In this document: positions 37,501-46,202 of the stretch, in pieces
Layout of the letters: each line of letters opens with the position of its first letter
Numbering within the stretch: position 1 is the stretch's first letter
Source of the DNA: Saccharothrix tamanrassetensis
GTDB taxonomy: Bacteria; Actinomycetota; Actinomycetes; Mycobacteriales; Pseudonocardiaceae
NCBI RefSeq assembly: GCF_014203665.1
Contig: NZ_JACHJN010000004.1
Coordinates: forward strand, 186,001 to 250,000
Direction of reading: 5' to 3'
DNA length: 64,000 nt
Notes under the pieces: generated by a model
The model's input: only the letters and a program-made list of their open reading frames with translations
What the model was told of the DNA's origin: nothing
Database searches by the model: none
Made by a program: the position numbers and the translations under genes

Positions 37501-38493
37501 AAGCCCGTGGTGCTCAGCTACGGCCACGACCGGCACGTCCGGATGTGGGACCTGGACCACGCCGACCAGGCGCCCGGCGAGGTGACCGAACTACCGGAGC
37601 TGTTCTACGGCACCGTCCACCTCGCTCTGGTCGACGGGACCACCGTGGTCGCCGCGATGCAGCAGTACGACCGGCTGGCGCTGATCCCGGTGACCGACCG
37701 GCTCACGGTGGGCGGCACGGAGCCCTACGACCGGCTGACGGTCACCGCGGTCGGGCGCCGGCAGCCGCTCGCGGTGACCGGCGACGAGTCGGGGCGGCTC
37801 GACGTGTGGCGGGCGACCGCGACCGGTCCGGAGCACCTTGCTGCCCACGAACTGCCCGGCGGGTGGAAGCACAACCGCGCGGGGGACGTGGTGCAGGACG
37901 ACGAGGGCCTGCTGGTCGTGCTGCTGGGACCTGGTGACACCGGCTGGTGGTGGCTTCGGCACGACGGCACCGCCTGGCACCGGACGGTCGATCCGATCGA
38001 CCACTACAACCTGGTCGAGCAGCTGCTGCTCTACCGGAGCGCCGCCGGCAGGCGGGCGCTGGTGATCGGCGACCGGACGGAGATCCTGGCGCCCGGCGCC
38101 CGCCTGGCCCGGCTCACCGCGATGCGGTCCACGGACACGGCGGACATCGGCGAGGCCGGTGGCGAACCGGTCGCGGTCGTCGGCGGCATCGCGGCGTTCT
38201 GCCTCTACTCGCTGGCCGCGGACGACTTCGTGCCGTGGAGCAAACCCTGGCAACGCGACCTGGACATCAAACCGCAGGTCGCGGTCACCTTCCCGACCGC
38301 GGCACGGGCCCTGGTCGCCGCCGGCTCGAACGACGGCCGGCTGTGGGTCTGGTCGTGCGCGCGGGGCGGATCGCCGACCGAACTCGCGGTGATCCGGCTT
38401 GACAAGCCGATCAGGGCCCTGATCTGGACGGATGACCGCGAGTTGGTCGTCTGGTGCGAGAAGGGCGTGGTGAAGCTGGCGGGCTTCGGCTAG
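34600..38493 (+). CDS. Trypsin-like protease / STAND NTPase / beta-propeller fusion protein
   Basis: This 1297-residue soluble protein has three parts. Residues 1-200 are a trypsin-like domain with His34 (LTCAHV), Asp69 (GDLAVLRL) and Ser139 (GFSGAPVW), all intact. Residues about 215-480 are a STAND/NACHT-type NTPase with Walker A GTPGSGKS (243-250) and Walker B VVLDALDE (about 326-333). A winged-helix/helical region with FHQALDDTFREE follows. From about residue 690 to the end are WD40-like blades, for example HDRHVRMWDL, ESGRLDVWR and NDGRLWVWS. There is no signal peptide. Such fusions are known from predicted NTP-dependent conflict systems, in which the propeller senses and the protease is the effector. 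It starts with GTG 9 bp after the phosphatase gene. Confidence 0.86.
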   Translation: MRASFRERPPWLARVGRVGAGVLIAPDLVLTCAHVATSDELPVSLVHHGHASSGRVEVRVPIADDDGGDLAVLRLTEPVPNAVVAPLRAPAALSDHDYLVQGFAADRHTESRGKLGGRVGPGWVQLDGTSGQPVDQGFSGAPVWDDTIGAVVGIVVMAQRSTRWGALIPVEEIVRLWPEAVRYTGWRLDLDDAFDTHWLPRARGVEPHEPTDVWHFVGRHRALDDLATYLREPGDGRVRAVIGTPGSGKSAVLARTVVLADRITAALVPPDSLSPDVSLPPVGSVTVAVHARGRTLPQVVRAIADAAEVEAADQVRLVQRCGPITVVLDALDEAAGDDPVAIATMLNRLASDPKRHVIVGTRVGARGSTTNILLNRLADPVVLDLDSPAYLDHDDVVRYAERRLGDRTGAAAIADRAKGNFLIAQLAAMTALSGGVSLATTVGMAVDEYLDVRFERPRQVRELLLPLAFAQGAGLTEGPLWLALANALSVADHTPRDLREVLRSAASYLVEQTGRHYRLFHQALDDTFREEHGGHEPEQVVYRTLRGLVTTWADAPDYIRTHLAAHAVAAGRLDELVEDLGFMVAADPERIIPHLPHVTTDRAKLIRHVYRRAAHGFHGDTGHRAAYFCLVARQTGCGHLADEVTERTPWQADVLAWAREDGQQVLLQLPMLSDVGLWLDAHGNPAALADDPNTNGDVVLYRFRDYRLVEADRLTLSHGYSGFRAHVHRVTEDGREFGLTVDGDGVLHRWSFTGGLRMTGAVPLGPERARWDADAVATPDGRLLAVIAHQRVVHVVDWTADQPKVLHWFEAGSATEDDGKPGAAIAVHAGEVHVAHFDGLLVRLRVLRDGVFAEVGEPVDDHRYNPAVVRFVPRPDGTLLLLSASGSGLRRSTVSDGGLTGTEPVRAQPTSIASAVLPNGRVAVAAGVVGGDVAVFDVTDGLVPLGEPRRAHRLSADEVVVGIGPWGKPVVLSYGHDRHVRMWDLDHADQAPGEVTELPELFYGTVHLALVDGTTVVAAMQQYDRLALIPVTDRLTVGGTEPYDRLTVTAVGRRQPLAVTGDESGRLDVWRATATGPEHLAAHELPGGWKHNRAGDVVQDDEGLLVVLLGPGDTGWWWLRHDGTAWHRTVDPIDHYNLVEQLLLYRSAAGRRALVIGDRTEILAPGARLARLTAMRSTDTADIGEAGGEPVAVVGGIAAFCLYSLAADDFVPWSKPWQRDLDIKPQVAVTFPTAARALVAAGSNDGRLWVWSCARGGSPTELAVIRLDKPIRALIWTDDRELVVWCEKGVVKLAGFG

Positions 38494-38840
38494 TCCCCGG
38501 TCTTCTTCCCGGCGGTGTTCTTCCCCGAGACCCTCTTCCGGGCGGTCTGCTCCCGAGCGGTCTTCTCGTGGGCGGTCTTCGTGGCCGGGGTCGACTCCAC
38601 CACCGGGGTGGAGTCCACCGCCGCGGTCTCCTCCGGCGGGTCGAACGAGGCCGGCAGCTTCCGCAGGTGCTTGTTCATCGACTTCACCAGGAAGAACACC
38701 GCGATGAAGAACAGCACCAGGATCAGCAGGCCCAGCGGGGAGGACTTGCCGAAGTCCTCCTGCTGGCCGCCGGGGTCCTTGGTGGTGGAGGGCTGCACCA
38801 GCACCATCGCCGTCGTCTGGCCCCAAGGGACCGGGTTCAC
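38490..38840 (-). CDS. Small single-pass membrane protein (Rv1083-like)
   Basis: A 116-residue protein with one membrane helix ([20 protein letters not shown], about residues 35-55). A cytoplasmic linker and a Lys/Thr/Arg-rich tail ([16 protein letters not shown]) follow. The GTG at 38840 overlaps the stop of mca (GTGA), so it is coupled to mycothiol amidase, as Rv1083 is to mca in mycobacteria. Its stop TAG and that of the convergent STAND gene share the palindrome CTAG (38490-38493). The function is unknown; a membrane partner for Mca or mycothiol-conjugate export is speculation. Confidence 0.8.
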   Translation of the reverse strand: MNPVPWGQTTAMVLVQPSTTKDPGGQQEDFGKSSPLGLLILVLFFIAVFFLVKSMNKHLRKLPASFDPPEETAAVDSTPVVESTPATKTAHEKTAREQTARKRVSGKNTAGKKTGD

Positions 38841-39718
38841 GCCGTCACCTTCTCCCGCACGCCCGCGAACAGGTCGTCCTCGGGCAACGTGCTGTCGACC
38901 AGCGAGCGCGCCAGCTCGTACTCCTCGGTCGGCCACACGGCGCGCTGCATCTCCAGCGGCACGGCGAACCAGCGGCTGGTGGGGTCGATCTGGGTCGCGT
39001 GGGCCTTGAGGGCCTCGTCGCGCTGCGGGAAGTAGTCGGCGCACTCGACGCGGGTGGTGACGCGTTCGATCACGTCGGGCTTGTCGGCGTCCCAGCCCGC
39101 CAGCCACTCGGCGTACGGGGACTCCTGGCCCTGCGCCAGCAGCGCCTCGTGGAACGCCAGCAGCTTGGCGCGGGAGAAGCCGTGCGAGTAGTACAGCTTC
39201 AGCGGCTGCCACGGCTCGCCCGTCCCGGGGTAGCGCTCCGGGTCGCCGGCGGCGTCGAACGCGGCGACGGACACCTCGTGGCAGCGGATGTGGTCGGGGT
39301 GCGGGTAGCCGCCGTTCTCGTCGTAGGTGACGATCACGTGCGGGCGGAACTCGCGGATCGCCCGGACCAGCGGCGGGACGGACTCCTCCAGCGGCACGAG
39401 CGCGAAGCAGCCCTCGGGCAGCGGGGGCAGCGGGTCGCCCTCGGGCAGCCCGGAGTCCACGAAGCCCAGCCAGCGGTGCTCGATGCCCAGGATCTCGGCG
39501 GCGCGCGCCATCTCGGCGCGCCGGATCGCGGCCATGTCGGCCAGCACCTCGGGGCGGTCCATGGCGGGGTTCAGGATGCTGCCCGCCTCGCCCCCGGTGC
39601 AGGTCACGACCATTACCTGGTGGCCCTCGGCCACGTAGCGCGCCATCGTGGCGGCGCCCTTGCTCGACTCGTCGTCGGGGTGCGCGTGCACCGCCATCAG
39701 GCGCAGCTTCTCAACCAT
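38837..39718 (-). CDS. mca: Mycothiol S-conjugate amidase
   Basis: This zinc amidase cleaves mycothiol conjugates to GlcN-Ins plus a mercapturic acid for export, detoxifying electrophiles. The 293-residue LmbE-fold protein shows the zinc-binding [16 protein letters not shown] (His13, Asp16) and [11 protein letters not shown]. It also has the loop [13 protein letters not shown], which favours Mca over the deacetylase MshB, as does the usual C-terminal segment [20 protein letters not shown]. It is direct evidence that the host makes mycothiol, restricting it to Actinobacteria. Downstream membrane protein is coupled by a 4-bp overlap. Confidence 0.94.
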   Translation of the reverse strand: MVEKLRLMAVHAHPDDESSKGAATMARYVAEGHQVMVVTCTGGEAGSILNPAMDRPEVLADMAAIRRAEMARAAEILGIEHRWLGFVDSGLPEGDPLPPLPEGCFALVPLEESVPPLVRAIREFRPHVIVTYDENGGYPHPDHIRCHEVSVAAFDAAGDPERYPGTGEPWQPLKLYYSHGFSRAKLLAFHEALLAQGQESPYAEWLAGWDADKPDVIERVTTRVECADYFPQRDEALKAHATQIDPTSRWFAVPLEMQRAVWPTEEYELARSLVDSTLPEDDLFAGVREKVTA

Positions 39719-39829
39719 GACGGTGGTGGTCCTCCTTGGCCCCTGCCGAACGGAGCCCCCTCGGCCCCTGCGACACTCAACGCGGCGATCGAGGGTCATT
39801 GTTCCCCACGGGCAGGAAGGCGTTGACAA

Positions 39830-40240
39830 GTGGCACTGCCCGAGGGCCGGTACGGCAAGCCCCGACGCCCCCTGCCCAAGTGGGCCCGCTGGTCACTGCC
39901 GGTGGTGGCGGTGCTGGTCGGCGCGGTGGTGGCCTGGGTCGGCTACCGGAACCTGGGCACCCAGCCCGTGGAGGCGAAGCAGACCGCGTTCGAGGTCCTG
40001 GACGAGCAGTCGGTGGAGATCACCTTCGAGGTGGTCCGGGACACACCCGACCAGGCGGTCGTGTGCATCGTCCGGGCACGCTCCGGTGACGGCGACGAGG
40101 CGGGCCGGCGGGAGGTCCTGGTCCCCCCCGGCGCCGACACGGCCTACGCGACAACGGTTCTGCGAACGTCGAAACAGCCGGCCACCGGGGAAGTGTTCGG
40201 CTGCTCCTACCAGGTCCCCGCGTACCTGTCCACAAGGTAG
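39830..40240 (+). CDS. DUF4307 membrane-anchored protein (Rv1081c-like)
   Basis: A 136-residue protein with a single N-terminal membrane anchor (about residues 20-42, [19 protein letters not shown]). An extracellular beta-rich domain of about 90 residues follows, carrying two cysteines (VVCIVRARS and VFGCSYQV). This is the DUF4307 pattern. The function is unknown. It starts with GTG, lies divergent from mca by 111 bp, and precedes greA, as Rv1081c does in mycobacteria. A terminator with a true T-tract lies between it and greA. Confidence 0.85.
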   Translation: MALPEGRYGKPRRPLPKWARWSLPVVAVLVGAVVAWVGYRNLGTQPVEAKQTAFEVLDEQSVEITFEVVRDTPDQAVVCIVRARSGDGDEAGRREVLVPPGADTAYATTVLRTSKQPATGEVFGCSYQVPAYLSTR

Positions 40241-40331
40241 CGGCCAAGCGGGTGATCTGCGGGTTTAACGGCCGTCCCGGGAACAAAACGCCGTCGCTGA
40301 ACGTTGTGAACGTGTTACTCTGGCCTTTCAG

Positions 40332-40358
40332 CACGGCCCCGGCGCGGGCCGTGTTTTT
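40332..40358 (+). terminator. Intrinsic terminator with T-tract between the DUF4307 gene and greA
   Basis: CACGGCCC (40332-40339) pairs with GGGCCGTG (40346-40353), followed directly by TTTTT (40354-40358). This is the only textbook T-tract terminator noticed in the window. It lies 92 bp past the DUF4307 stop and 74 bp before greA, so it either ends the first gene or attenuates the second. Confidence 0.75.
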
Positions 40359-40431
40359 CCGTTCCGGGCGCGTGCGTCCGGGAACTGCCAGCCCACGCCG
40401 TGGGCCGGAGCAAGACGAGGAGTTGGTGACC

Positions 40432-40920
40432 GTGAGCGACACTGAGGTGACCTGGCTGACCCAGGAGGCCTACGACCGGCTCAAGGGAGAGCTGGACGAG
40501 ATGATCGAGAATCGCCCGGTCATTGCTGCGGAGATCAACGCGCGCCGCGAAGAGGGCGACCTCCGCGAGAACGGCGGCTACCACGCGGCCCGCGAGGAGC
40601 AGGGCAAGCAGGAGGCCCGGATCCGCCAGCTCCAGGAGCTGCTGCGGGTCGCCAAGGTCGGCGAGGCGCCCACCGTGGCCGGTGTGGCCGCCCCCGGCAT
40701 GGTGCTCACGGTCCGTTACGAAGGCGACGACGAGACCGAGGAGTTCCTGCTCGCCACCCGCGAGGAGGGCGCGCACGGCGCGCTGGAGGTCTACTCCCCC
40801 TCGTCCCCGCTGGGCAAGGCGCTGAACGGTGCGAAGGACGGCGAGACCCGCGAGTACGAACTGCCCAACGGCAGCACCATGAAGGTGACACTGATCAAGG
40901 CCGTGCCGTACGCGGGCTGA
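40432..40920 (+). CDS. greA: Transcription elongation factor GreA
   Basis: GreA stimulates cleavage of backtracked RNA by RNA polymerase. The 162-residue protein has the N-terminal antiparallel coiled coil with the acidic tip at [20 protein letters not shown], and the C-terminal FKBP-like domain ending in [19 protein letters not shown] at 40432 gives [20 protein letters not shown], matching mycobacterial GreA; GTG at 40426 is the alternative. It is followed by a 13-bp hairpin terminator and then a repeat array. Confidence 0.96.
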   Translation: MSDTEVTWLTQEAYDRLKGELDEMIENRPVIAAEINARREEGDLRENGGYHAAREEQGKQEARIRQLQELLRVAKVGEAPTVAGVAAPGMVLTVRYEGDDETEEFLLATREEGAHGALEVYSPSSPLGKALNGAKDGETREYELPNGSTMKVTLIKAVPYAG

Positions 40921-40933
40921 TCCCACAGACACC

Positions 40934-40972
40934 GGGAGGGGCGGCCGCCGAGACGAGGTGGCCGCCCCTCCC
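40934..40972. terminator. Strong hairpin terminator after greA
   Basis: A perfect 13-bp stem (40934-40946 with 40960-40972) closes a 13-nt loop, 13 bp past the greA stop in the convergent gap with the AsnC gene. Confidence 0.75.
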
Positions 40973-41084
40973 GCTGTGTGTCGCCCTCCCGCTGTGTGTC
41001 GCCCTCCCGCTGTGTGTCGCCCTCCCGCTGGGTGTCACCCCCGCTGTGTGACCTCCGCCGTGTGACCTCCGCCGTGTGACCCCC
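40973..41084. repeat. 18-bp and 14-bp tandem repeats between greA and the AsnC gene
   Basis: Three exact units GCTGTGTGTCGCCCTCCC (40973-41026) are followed by a variant and then three units of 14 bp, such as GCCGTGTGACCTCC (41043-41084). The array begins exactly at the end of the terminator stem and stops 16 bp before the AsnC gene stop. Confidence 0.85.
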
Positions 41085-41100
41085 GCCGTGGGTGGCCTGC

Positions 41101-41595
41101 TCAGCGGATGCGTTCCAGCAACGGCCGCACGCGCGGCGGGACGGGCGTCGACAACGCGATCGACGTGGACAGCCGCTGCACCCCCGGCACGTCCACGATC
41201 TCGTCGATGACGTGCTGCAGGTCGTCGTTCGAGCGGGCCACCATGCGCACGAACAGGTCGCCCTGACCCGTCGTCGCGTGCACCTCGCACACCTCGTTGA
41301 TCGCCGCCAGGCCCTCCGACACCTCCTGCCGGCGCCCCTGCGCGATCTCCAGCACCGCGAACGCGGTCAGCCCGTACCCCATCGCGGCCAGGTCCAGCGC
41401 CGGCGGGAACCCGGTCAGCACGCCCCGCGCGACCAGCCGGTCCAGCCGCGCCTGGACGGTCCCCCGGGCCACGCCCAACCGGCGCGAGCACTCCAGCACC
41501 CCGAGCCGGGGCTCGTCGGTGAGCAACAGCAGCAGTCTGGCGTCCAGGCCGTCCAGGACCTGGTCAGAGTGTTCAGCTTGTCCGTCGGAAGCCAT
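41101..41595 (-). CDS. Lrp/AsnC family transcriptional regulator
   Basis: A 164-residue regulator with an N-terminal helix-turn-helix (about residues 18-65; LGVLECSRRLGVARGTVQAR). The C-terminal RAM ligand-binding domain includes the typical CEVHATTGQGDLFVRMVA. It is head-to-head with hppD, 74 bp apart. The natural inference is control of tyrosine/4-hydroxyphenylpyruvate catabolism, with an aromatic amino acid or intermediate as effector. Family members form octamers and often autoregulate. Confidence 0.92.
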   Translation of the reverse strand: MASDGQAEHSDQVLDGLDARLLLLLTDEPRLGVLECSRRLGVARGTVQARLDRLVARGVLTGFPPALDLAAMGYGLTAFAVLEIAQGRRQEVSEGLAAINEVCEVHATTGQGDLFVRMVARSNDDLQHVIDEIVDVPGVQRLSTSIALSTPVPPRVRPLLERIR

Positions 41596-41666
41596 AGATC
41601 ACTGTACAACCTGCCCAGTGGAAAACCAGACTGTTGCTCATCCTGCCTAACAGCCACATGCTGTGA

Positions 41667-42851
<1,185 letters not shown>

Positions 42852-42867
42852 CGTCGTGACACGTGCG

Positions 42868-42900
42868 AAGGCCGGTCCGGGACACCCCCGGGCCGGCCTT
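42868..42900 (+). terminator. Terminator after hppD
   Basis: A 14-bp stem (42868-42881 with 42887-42900, one G-U pair) closes the loop ACACC and is followed by TCCT; the right arm itself ends in CCTT. It lies 16 bp past the hppD stop. Confidence 0.85.
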
Positions 42901-42995
42901 TCCTGTGGGAACGCTGAGACGCGCTCTCCGCGCCGGGTCTGACCGGTACCCTCGGAAGCGGGGATATCTCACACAGCATTCACTCGGGAGGTGGC

Positions 42996-43226
42996 ATGGC
43001 GCTCGCGCGACGGGTCACCGCGGTGGTCCCGCTCGTCGGAGCGGTGGCCACGGCCGTGGCGTTGACCGGTGCGGCCTTCTTCACCGTGGCCCACGCGGGC
43101 TGCGCCGACACGGGCCGGTTCGTGGAGCGGGACGGCGTGGTCGAGTTCGTCGGCGGCTGCGTGGACGGGCAGGACCTGCCCGCCGTGCCGAAGGTGGAGA
43201 ACCTCCGCTACGACGTCAAGCCCTGA
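42996..43226 (+). CDS. Small exported protein of unknown function
   Basis: A 76-residue protein with an N-terminal signal or anchor (AVVPLVGAVATAVALTGAAFF, about residues 10-32). The remaining 43-residue extracellular part has two cysteines (HAGCADTGRF and FVGGCVDGQD) likely to form a disulfide. GGGAGG lies just upstream of the ATG. I recognise no family. It stands alone between hppD and a DUF2277 gene, with its own upstream gap of 95 bp after the hppD terminator. Confidence 0.65.
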   Translation: MALARRVTAVVPLVGAVATAVALTGAAFFTVAHAGCADTGRFVERDGVVEFVGGCVDGQDLPAVPKVENLRYDVKP

Positions 43227-43370
43227 GCCGGTCCACCGGTCCGGGCGGACCACCCGGCGGACCAGGGCCGGCGAAGCCGTGTGGGTGGAACGGGAGCCGG
43301 ACGGCACGGGTTCGGGCACGGGTTGCCGGGACACCACGTGCACCGGGCGGATTTCGGCGATAGTGGGTGC

Positions 43371-43640
43371 ATGTGCCGAAACATCCGGGTGCTCCACAAC
43401 TTCGAACCGCCCGCCACCGAGGACGAGATCCAGGCGGCGGCGGTGCAGTACGTGCGCAAGGTCAGCGGGGCGACCCACCCGTCCGCGGTCAACCAGGAGG
43501 CGTTCGACGCCGCGGTGGCGGCGGTGACCGAGGCCACCAGGGTCCTGCTGGAGTCCCTGGTGACCAAGGCACCGCCCCGTGACCGCGAGGTGGAGGCCGC
43601 GAAGGCGAAGGAACGCTCCGCCGCCCGCTTCGGCCGCTAG
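43371..43640 (+). CDS. DUF2277 family protein
   Basis: An 89-residue soluble protein beginning MCRNIRVLHNFEPPATEDEI, the hallmark N-terminus of DUF2277. Helical segments follow, including VQYVRKVSGATHPSAVNQE. The basic end is KAKERSAARFGR. The family is small, widespread in actinobacteria and proteobacteria, and has no assigned function. ATG at 43371 is clear because the conserved sequence starts there. The downstream neighbour metB is convergent. Confidence 0.88.
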   Translation: MCRNIRVLHNFEPPATEDEIQAAAVQYVRKVSGATHPSAVNQEAFDAAVAAVTEATRVLLESLVTKAPPRDREVEAAKAKERSAARFGR

Positions 43641-43719
43641 CAGCCCGGCCGGACGTCCACCGGACGCCCGGCCGGGACCGTGAGCCTCCGGCAGGTCGCG
43701 CGTGGGCAGTCCGGGAACG

Positions 43720-44871
43720 TCAGCCCAGGGCGTCGAGCAGGTCGGCGACCAGGTCCTCGCCGGACTCGATGCCCACCGAGATGCGGATCAGGTCGGCCGG
43801 CACCTGGAGCAGCGAGCCGGCGGTGCTGGCGTGCGTCATCCTCCCGGGGTGCTCGATCAGCGACTCGACCCCGCCCAGCGACTCGGCCAGGGTGAACAGC
43901 TTCGTGCGCGAGCAGACCGCCAGCGCCGCCTCCTCGCCGCCTTCGACGGTGAACGAGACCATCCCGCCGAACCGGCGCATCTGCTTGGCCGCCACCTCGT
44001 GCCCGGGGTGGTCGGGCAGGCCGGGGTAGAGCACGGACGTCACGCGCGGGTGCCGCGACAGGGCGTCCGCGACCAGCTCGGCGTTGTCCGAGTGCTTCTC
44101 CATGCGCACTTCGAGCGTCTTGATGCCGCGCAGCGTCAGCCAGGCGTCGAACGGGCCGGGCACCGCGCCCGCGCCGTTCTGGAGGAACCCGAACGCGGCG
44201 TCCAGTTCGTCGTCCGAGGTGATCAGCGCGCCACCGATGACGTCCGAGTGGCCGCCCACGTACTTGGTGGTCGAGTGCAGCACGACGTCCGCGCCCAGCG
44301 CGAGCGGGCTCTGGAGGTAGGGCGAGGCGAACGTGTTGTCCACCACGAGCCGCGCGCCCGCCGAGTGCGCGACCTGCGCCAGCAGCGCGATGTCGGCGAT
44401 GTTCAGCAGCGGGTTGGTGGGCGTCTCCAGCCAGACGACCTTGGTGTTGGGCCGGATCGCGGCGCGCACCGCGTCCACGTCGGACAGCGCGACCGGCGTG
44501 TGCTCGATGCCCCAGTGGCCGAACACCTTGTCGATCAGGCGGAACGTGCCGCCGTAGGCGTCGTTCGGGATGACGACGTGGTCACCGGGACGGCACAGGG
44601 CGCGCAGCGCGGCGTCGGTCGCGCCCATGCCCGAGGCGAACGCGCGGCCGTGCCGCCCGCCTTCCAGCGCGGCCAGGCACTCCTCCAGCGCGGCCCGGGT
44701 GGGGTTGCCGGTGCGCGAGTACTCGAAGCCGCCGCGCAGCCCGCCGACGCCGTCCTGGGCGTAGGTGGAGGTGGCGTGGATGGGCACGATGACCGAACCC
44801 GTGGTGGGGTCCGGGTCCTGTCCGGCGTGGATAGCCCTGGTCGCGAAACCATAGTGGCCGGTTTCCGTCAT
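43720..44871 (-). CDS. metB: Cystathionine gamma-synthase
   Basis: This PLP enzyme of the Cys/Met-metabolism family (383 residues) joins O-acylhomoserine and cysteine to cystathionine. The PLP lysine is in LHSTTKYVGGHSDVIGG, and other family blocks are FASGMGATDAAL and WLETPTNPLLNI. In some actinobacteria the same enzyme also has gamma-lyase activity, so with cbs it could run transsulfuration in both directions. It lies downstream of the RDD protein and cbs on the same strand, as metB-pra-cbs do in mycobacteria. Confidence 0.93.
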   Translation of the reverse strand: MTETGHYGFATRAIHAGQDPDPTTGSVIVPIHATSTYAQDGVGGLRGGFEYSRTGNPTRAALEECLAALEGGRHGRAFASGMGATDAALRALCRPGDHVVIPNDAYGGTFRLIDKVFGHWGIEHTPVALSDVDAVRAAIRPNTKVVWLETPTNPLLNIADIALLAQVAHSAGARLVVDNTFASPYLQSPLALGADVVLHSTTKYVGGHSDVIGGALITSDDELDAAFGFLQNGAGAVPGPFDAWLTLRGIKTLEVRMEKHSDNAELVADALSRHPRVTSVLYPGLPDHPGHEVAAKQMRRFGGMVSFTVEGGEEAALAVCSRTKLFTLAESLGGVESLIEHPGRMTHASTAGSLLQVPADLIRISVGIESGEDLVADLLDALG

Positions 44872-44900
44872 AGCTCCAGCGTAGAGGGTGTCCCAAAGCG

Positions 44901-44933
44901 ACTGCCCGCCAGCCGGGACGGCTGACGGGCAGT
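44901..44933 (-). terminator. Hairpin between the RDD gene and metB
   Basis: ACTGCCCG-C-CAGCC (44901-44914) pairs with GGCTG-A-CGGGCAGT (44920-44933) apart from one mismatch, around a 5-nt loop. It lies 45 bp past the RDD gene stop on the minus strand, separating it from metB. Confidence 0.6.
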
Positions 44934-44978
44934 CGGTCGGGCTGCGCCCAGCCCGTGGTCAGGACCTCGGCGCGGGCG

Positions 44979-46097
44979 TCACCACTGCTGCTGCGGCGGC
45001 TGCTGGCCGTACGGGTTCTGCTGCTGCGGCTGGCCGTACGGGTTGGCCTGCGGGGCCTGGCCGTAGCCGGGCTGCGGCTGGCCGTACGGGTTGGGCTGCT
45101 GACCGGGGTAGCCGCCCGGCATGCCGCCGCCGGGGGCGCCCGTGTCGGGGGCGTTCACCACGATGGTGCCGAGGATCTTGTCCGCCCAGGTCTGCTTCTT
45201 GGCCTCCCACAGCGGCGCGAACCAGCCCGCGTAGCAGGGCAGCGAGTCGACGGCGTGGCAGAGGTGCCGGACGAACGCGTTGCCGAAGCCGATCGGCTGC
45301 CCGGTCTCCTCCTTCAACAGCTTGATCTTCGCCATCTTCTTGCCGTACGACTGGCCGGTGGTGCCCGCCAGGTACCAGGAGTTGTAGATCAGCCAACCCA
45401 GCAACGCCAGGTAGCCCACACCGCTGAGCACCAACGCGATCGTCGGGTCGCCGCTGACCGAGCCGACGATGACCAGGATCGCCACGATGACACCGGGTGC
45501 GACGTAGTCGATCAGGGCGCCCACGGCGCGCGAGCCCCACTCGGCGTAGCCGGTGGCGGGCGGCGCGAACGCGGGCCGGCCGTAGCCGGGCTGCCCGCCC
45601 CACGCCTGCTGCTGCGGCTGGCCGTACGGGTTCTGCTGCTGCGCGTACGGGTTCGCCTGCGGTTGGCCGTAAGGGTTCTGCTGGGGCTGGCCGTACGGGT
45701 TGGACTGCGGGACCTGGCCGTAGGCGGGCGGCTGCGGGGGCTGGCCGTACTGACCCGGCTGCTGCTGCGGCGGCTGCCCGTACGCGGGCGGCTGCTGGGC
45801 GGCGAACCCGCCCGACGGCGGCTGCTGCGCCGGGAAGGCGCCCGACGGCGGCTGCTGGCCGTACGGGTTCTGCTGCTGGGTCGCGCTCGGCGGCACGACC
45901 TGCGTCGCGTCCGGGTTCGCCTGCTGCTGGCCGGAGGGCACGACCTGGGTCGCCTCCGGGGGCGGGAACGCAGGGGACTGCCCACCGCTCGACACGACCT
46001 GGGTCGCGTCGGCGTTCGGGGGCTGGGCACCCTGCCCCTGCTCCTGCTGGTGTTGGCCGCCGAACTGCTGGTTCTCTGGCGGCTGCGGAGCGTTCAT
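44979..46097 (-). CDS. RDD-family membrane protein with Pro/Gln-rich repeats (Pra-like)
   Basis: A 372-residue protein. The first 190 residues are disordered and rich in Gln, Pro, Gly, Asn and Tyr, with many (G)QPxxNPYGQ repeats and ATQVV(P/S)S units. An RDD domain with about three membrane helices follows (AVGALIDYVAPGVIVAILVI, then TTGQSYGKKMAKIKLL). A second short QPNPYGQ-repeat tail ends the protein. The equivalent mycobacterial gene is the proline-rich antigen Pra between cbs and metB. Low-complexity tails suggest protein-protein or condensate-type interactions; function is unknown. Confidence 0.87.
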   Translation of the reverse strand: MNAPQPPENQQFGGQHQQEQGQGAQPPNADATQVVSSGGQSPAFPPPEATQVVPSGQQQANPDATQVVPPSATQQQNPYGQQPPSGAFPAQQPPSGGFAAQQPPAYGQPPQQQPGQYGQPPQPPAYGQVPQSNPYGQPQQNPYGQPQANPYAQQQNPYGQPQQQAWGGQPGYGRPAFAPPATGYAEWGSRAVGALIDYVAPGVIVAILVIVGSVSGDPTIALVLSGVGYLALLGWLIYNSWYLAGTTGQSYGKKMAKIKLLKEETGQPIGFGNAFVRHLCHAVDSLPCYAGWFAPLWEAKKQTWADKILGTIVVNAPDTGAPGGGMPGGYPGQQPNPYGQPQPGYGQAPQANPYGQPQQQNPYGQQPPQQQW

Positions 46098-46202
46098 CGG
46101 AGTTTCCAACCCCCTTGGCGTGGGCCGTAGGCGTATGAGTCGGTGGCCAACGCTAGCGGATGGGAACACGCCCGCCACCAGCAACCGGACAATGTGTCGT
46201 GA

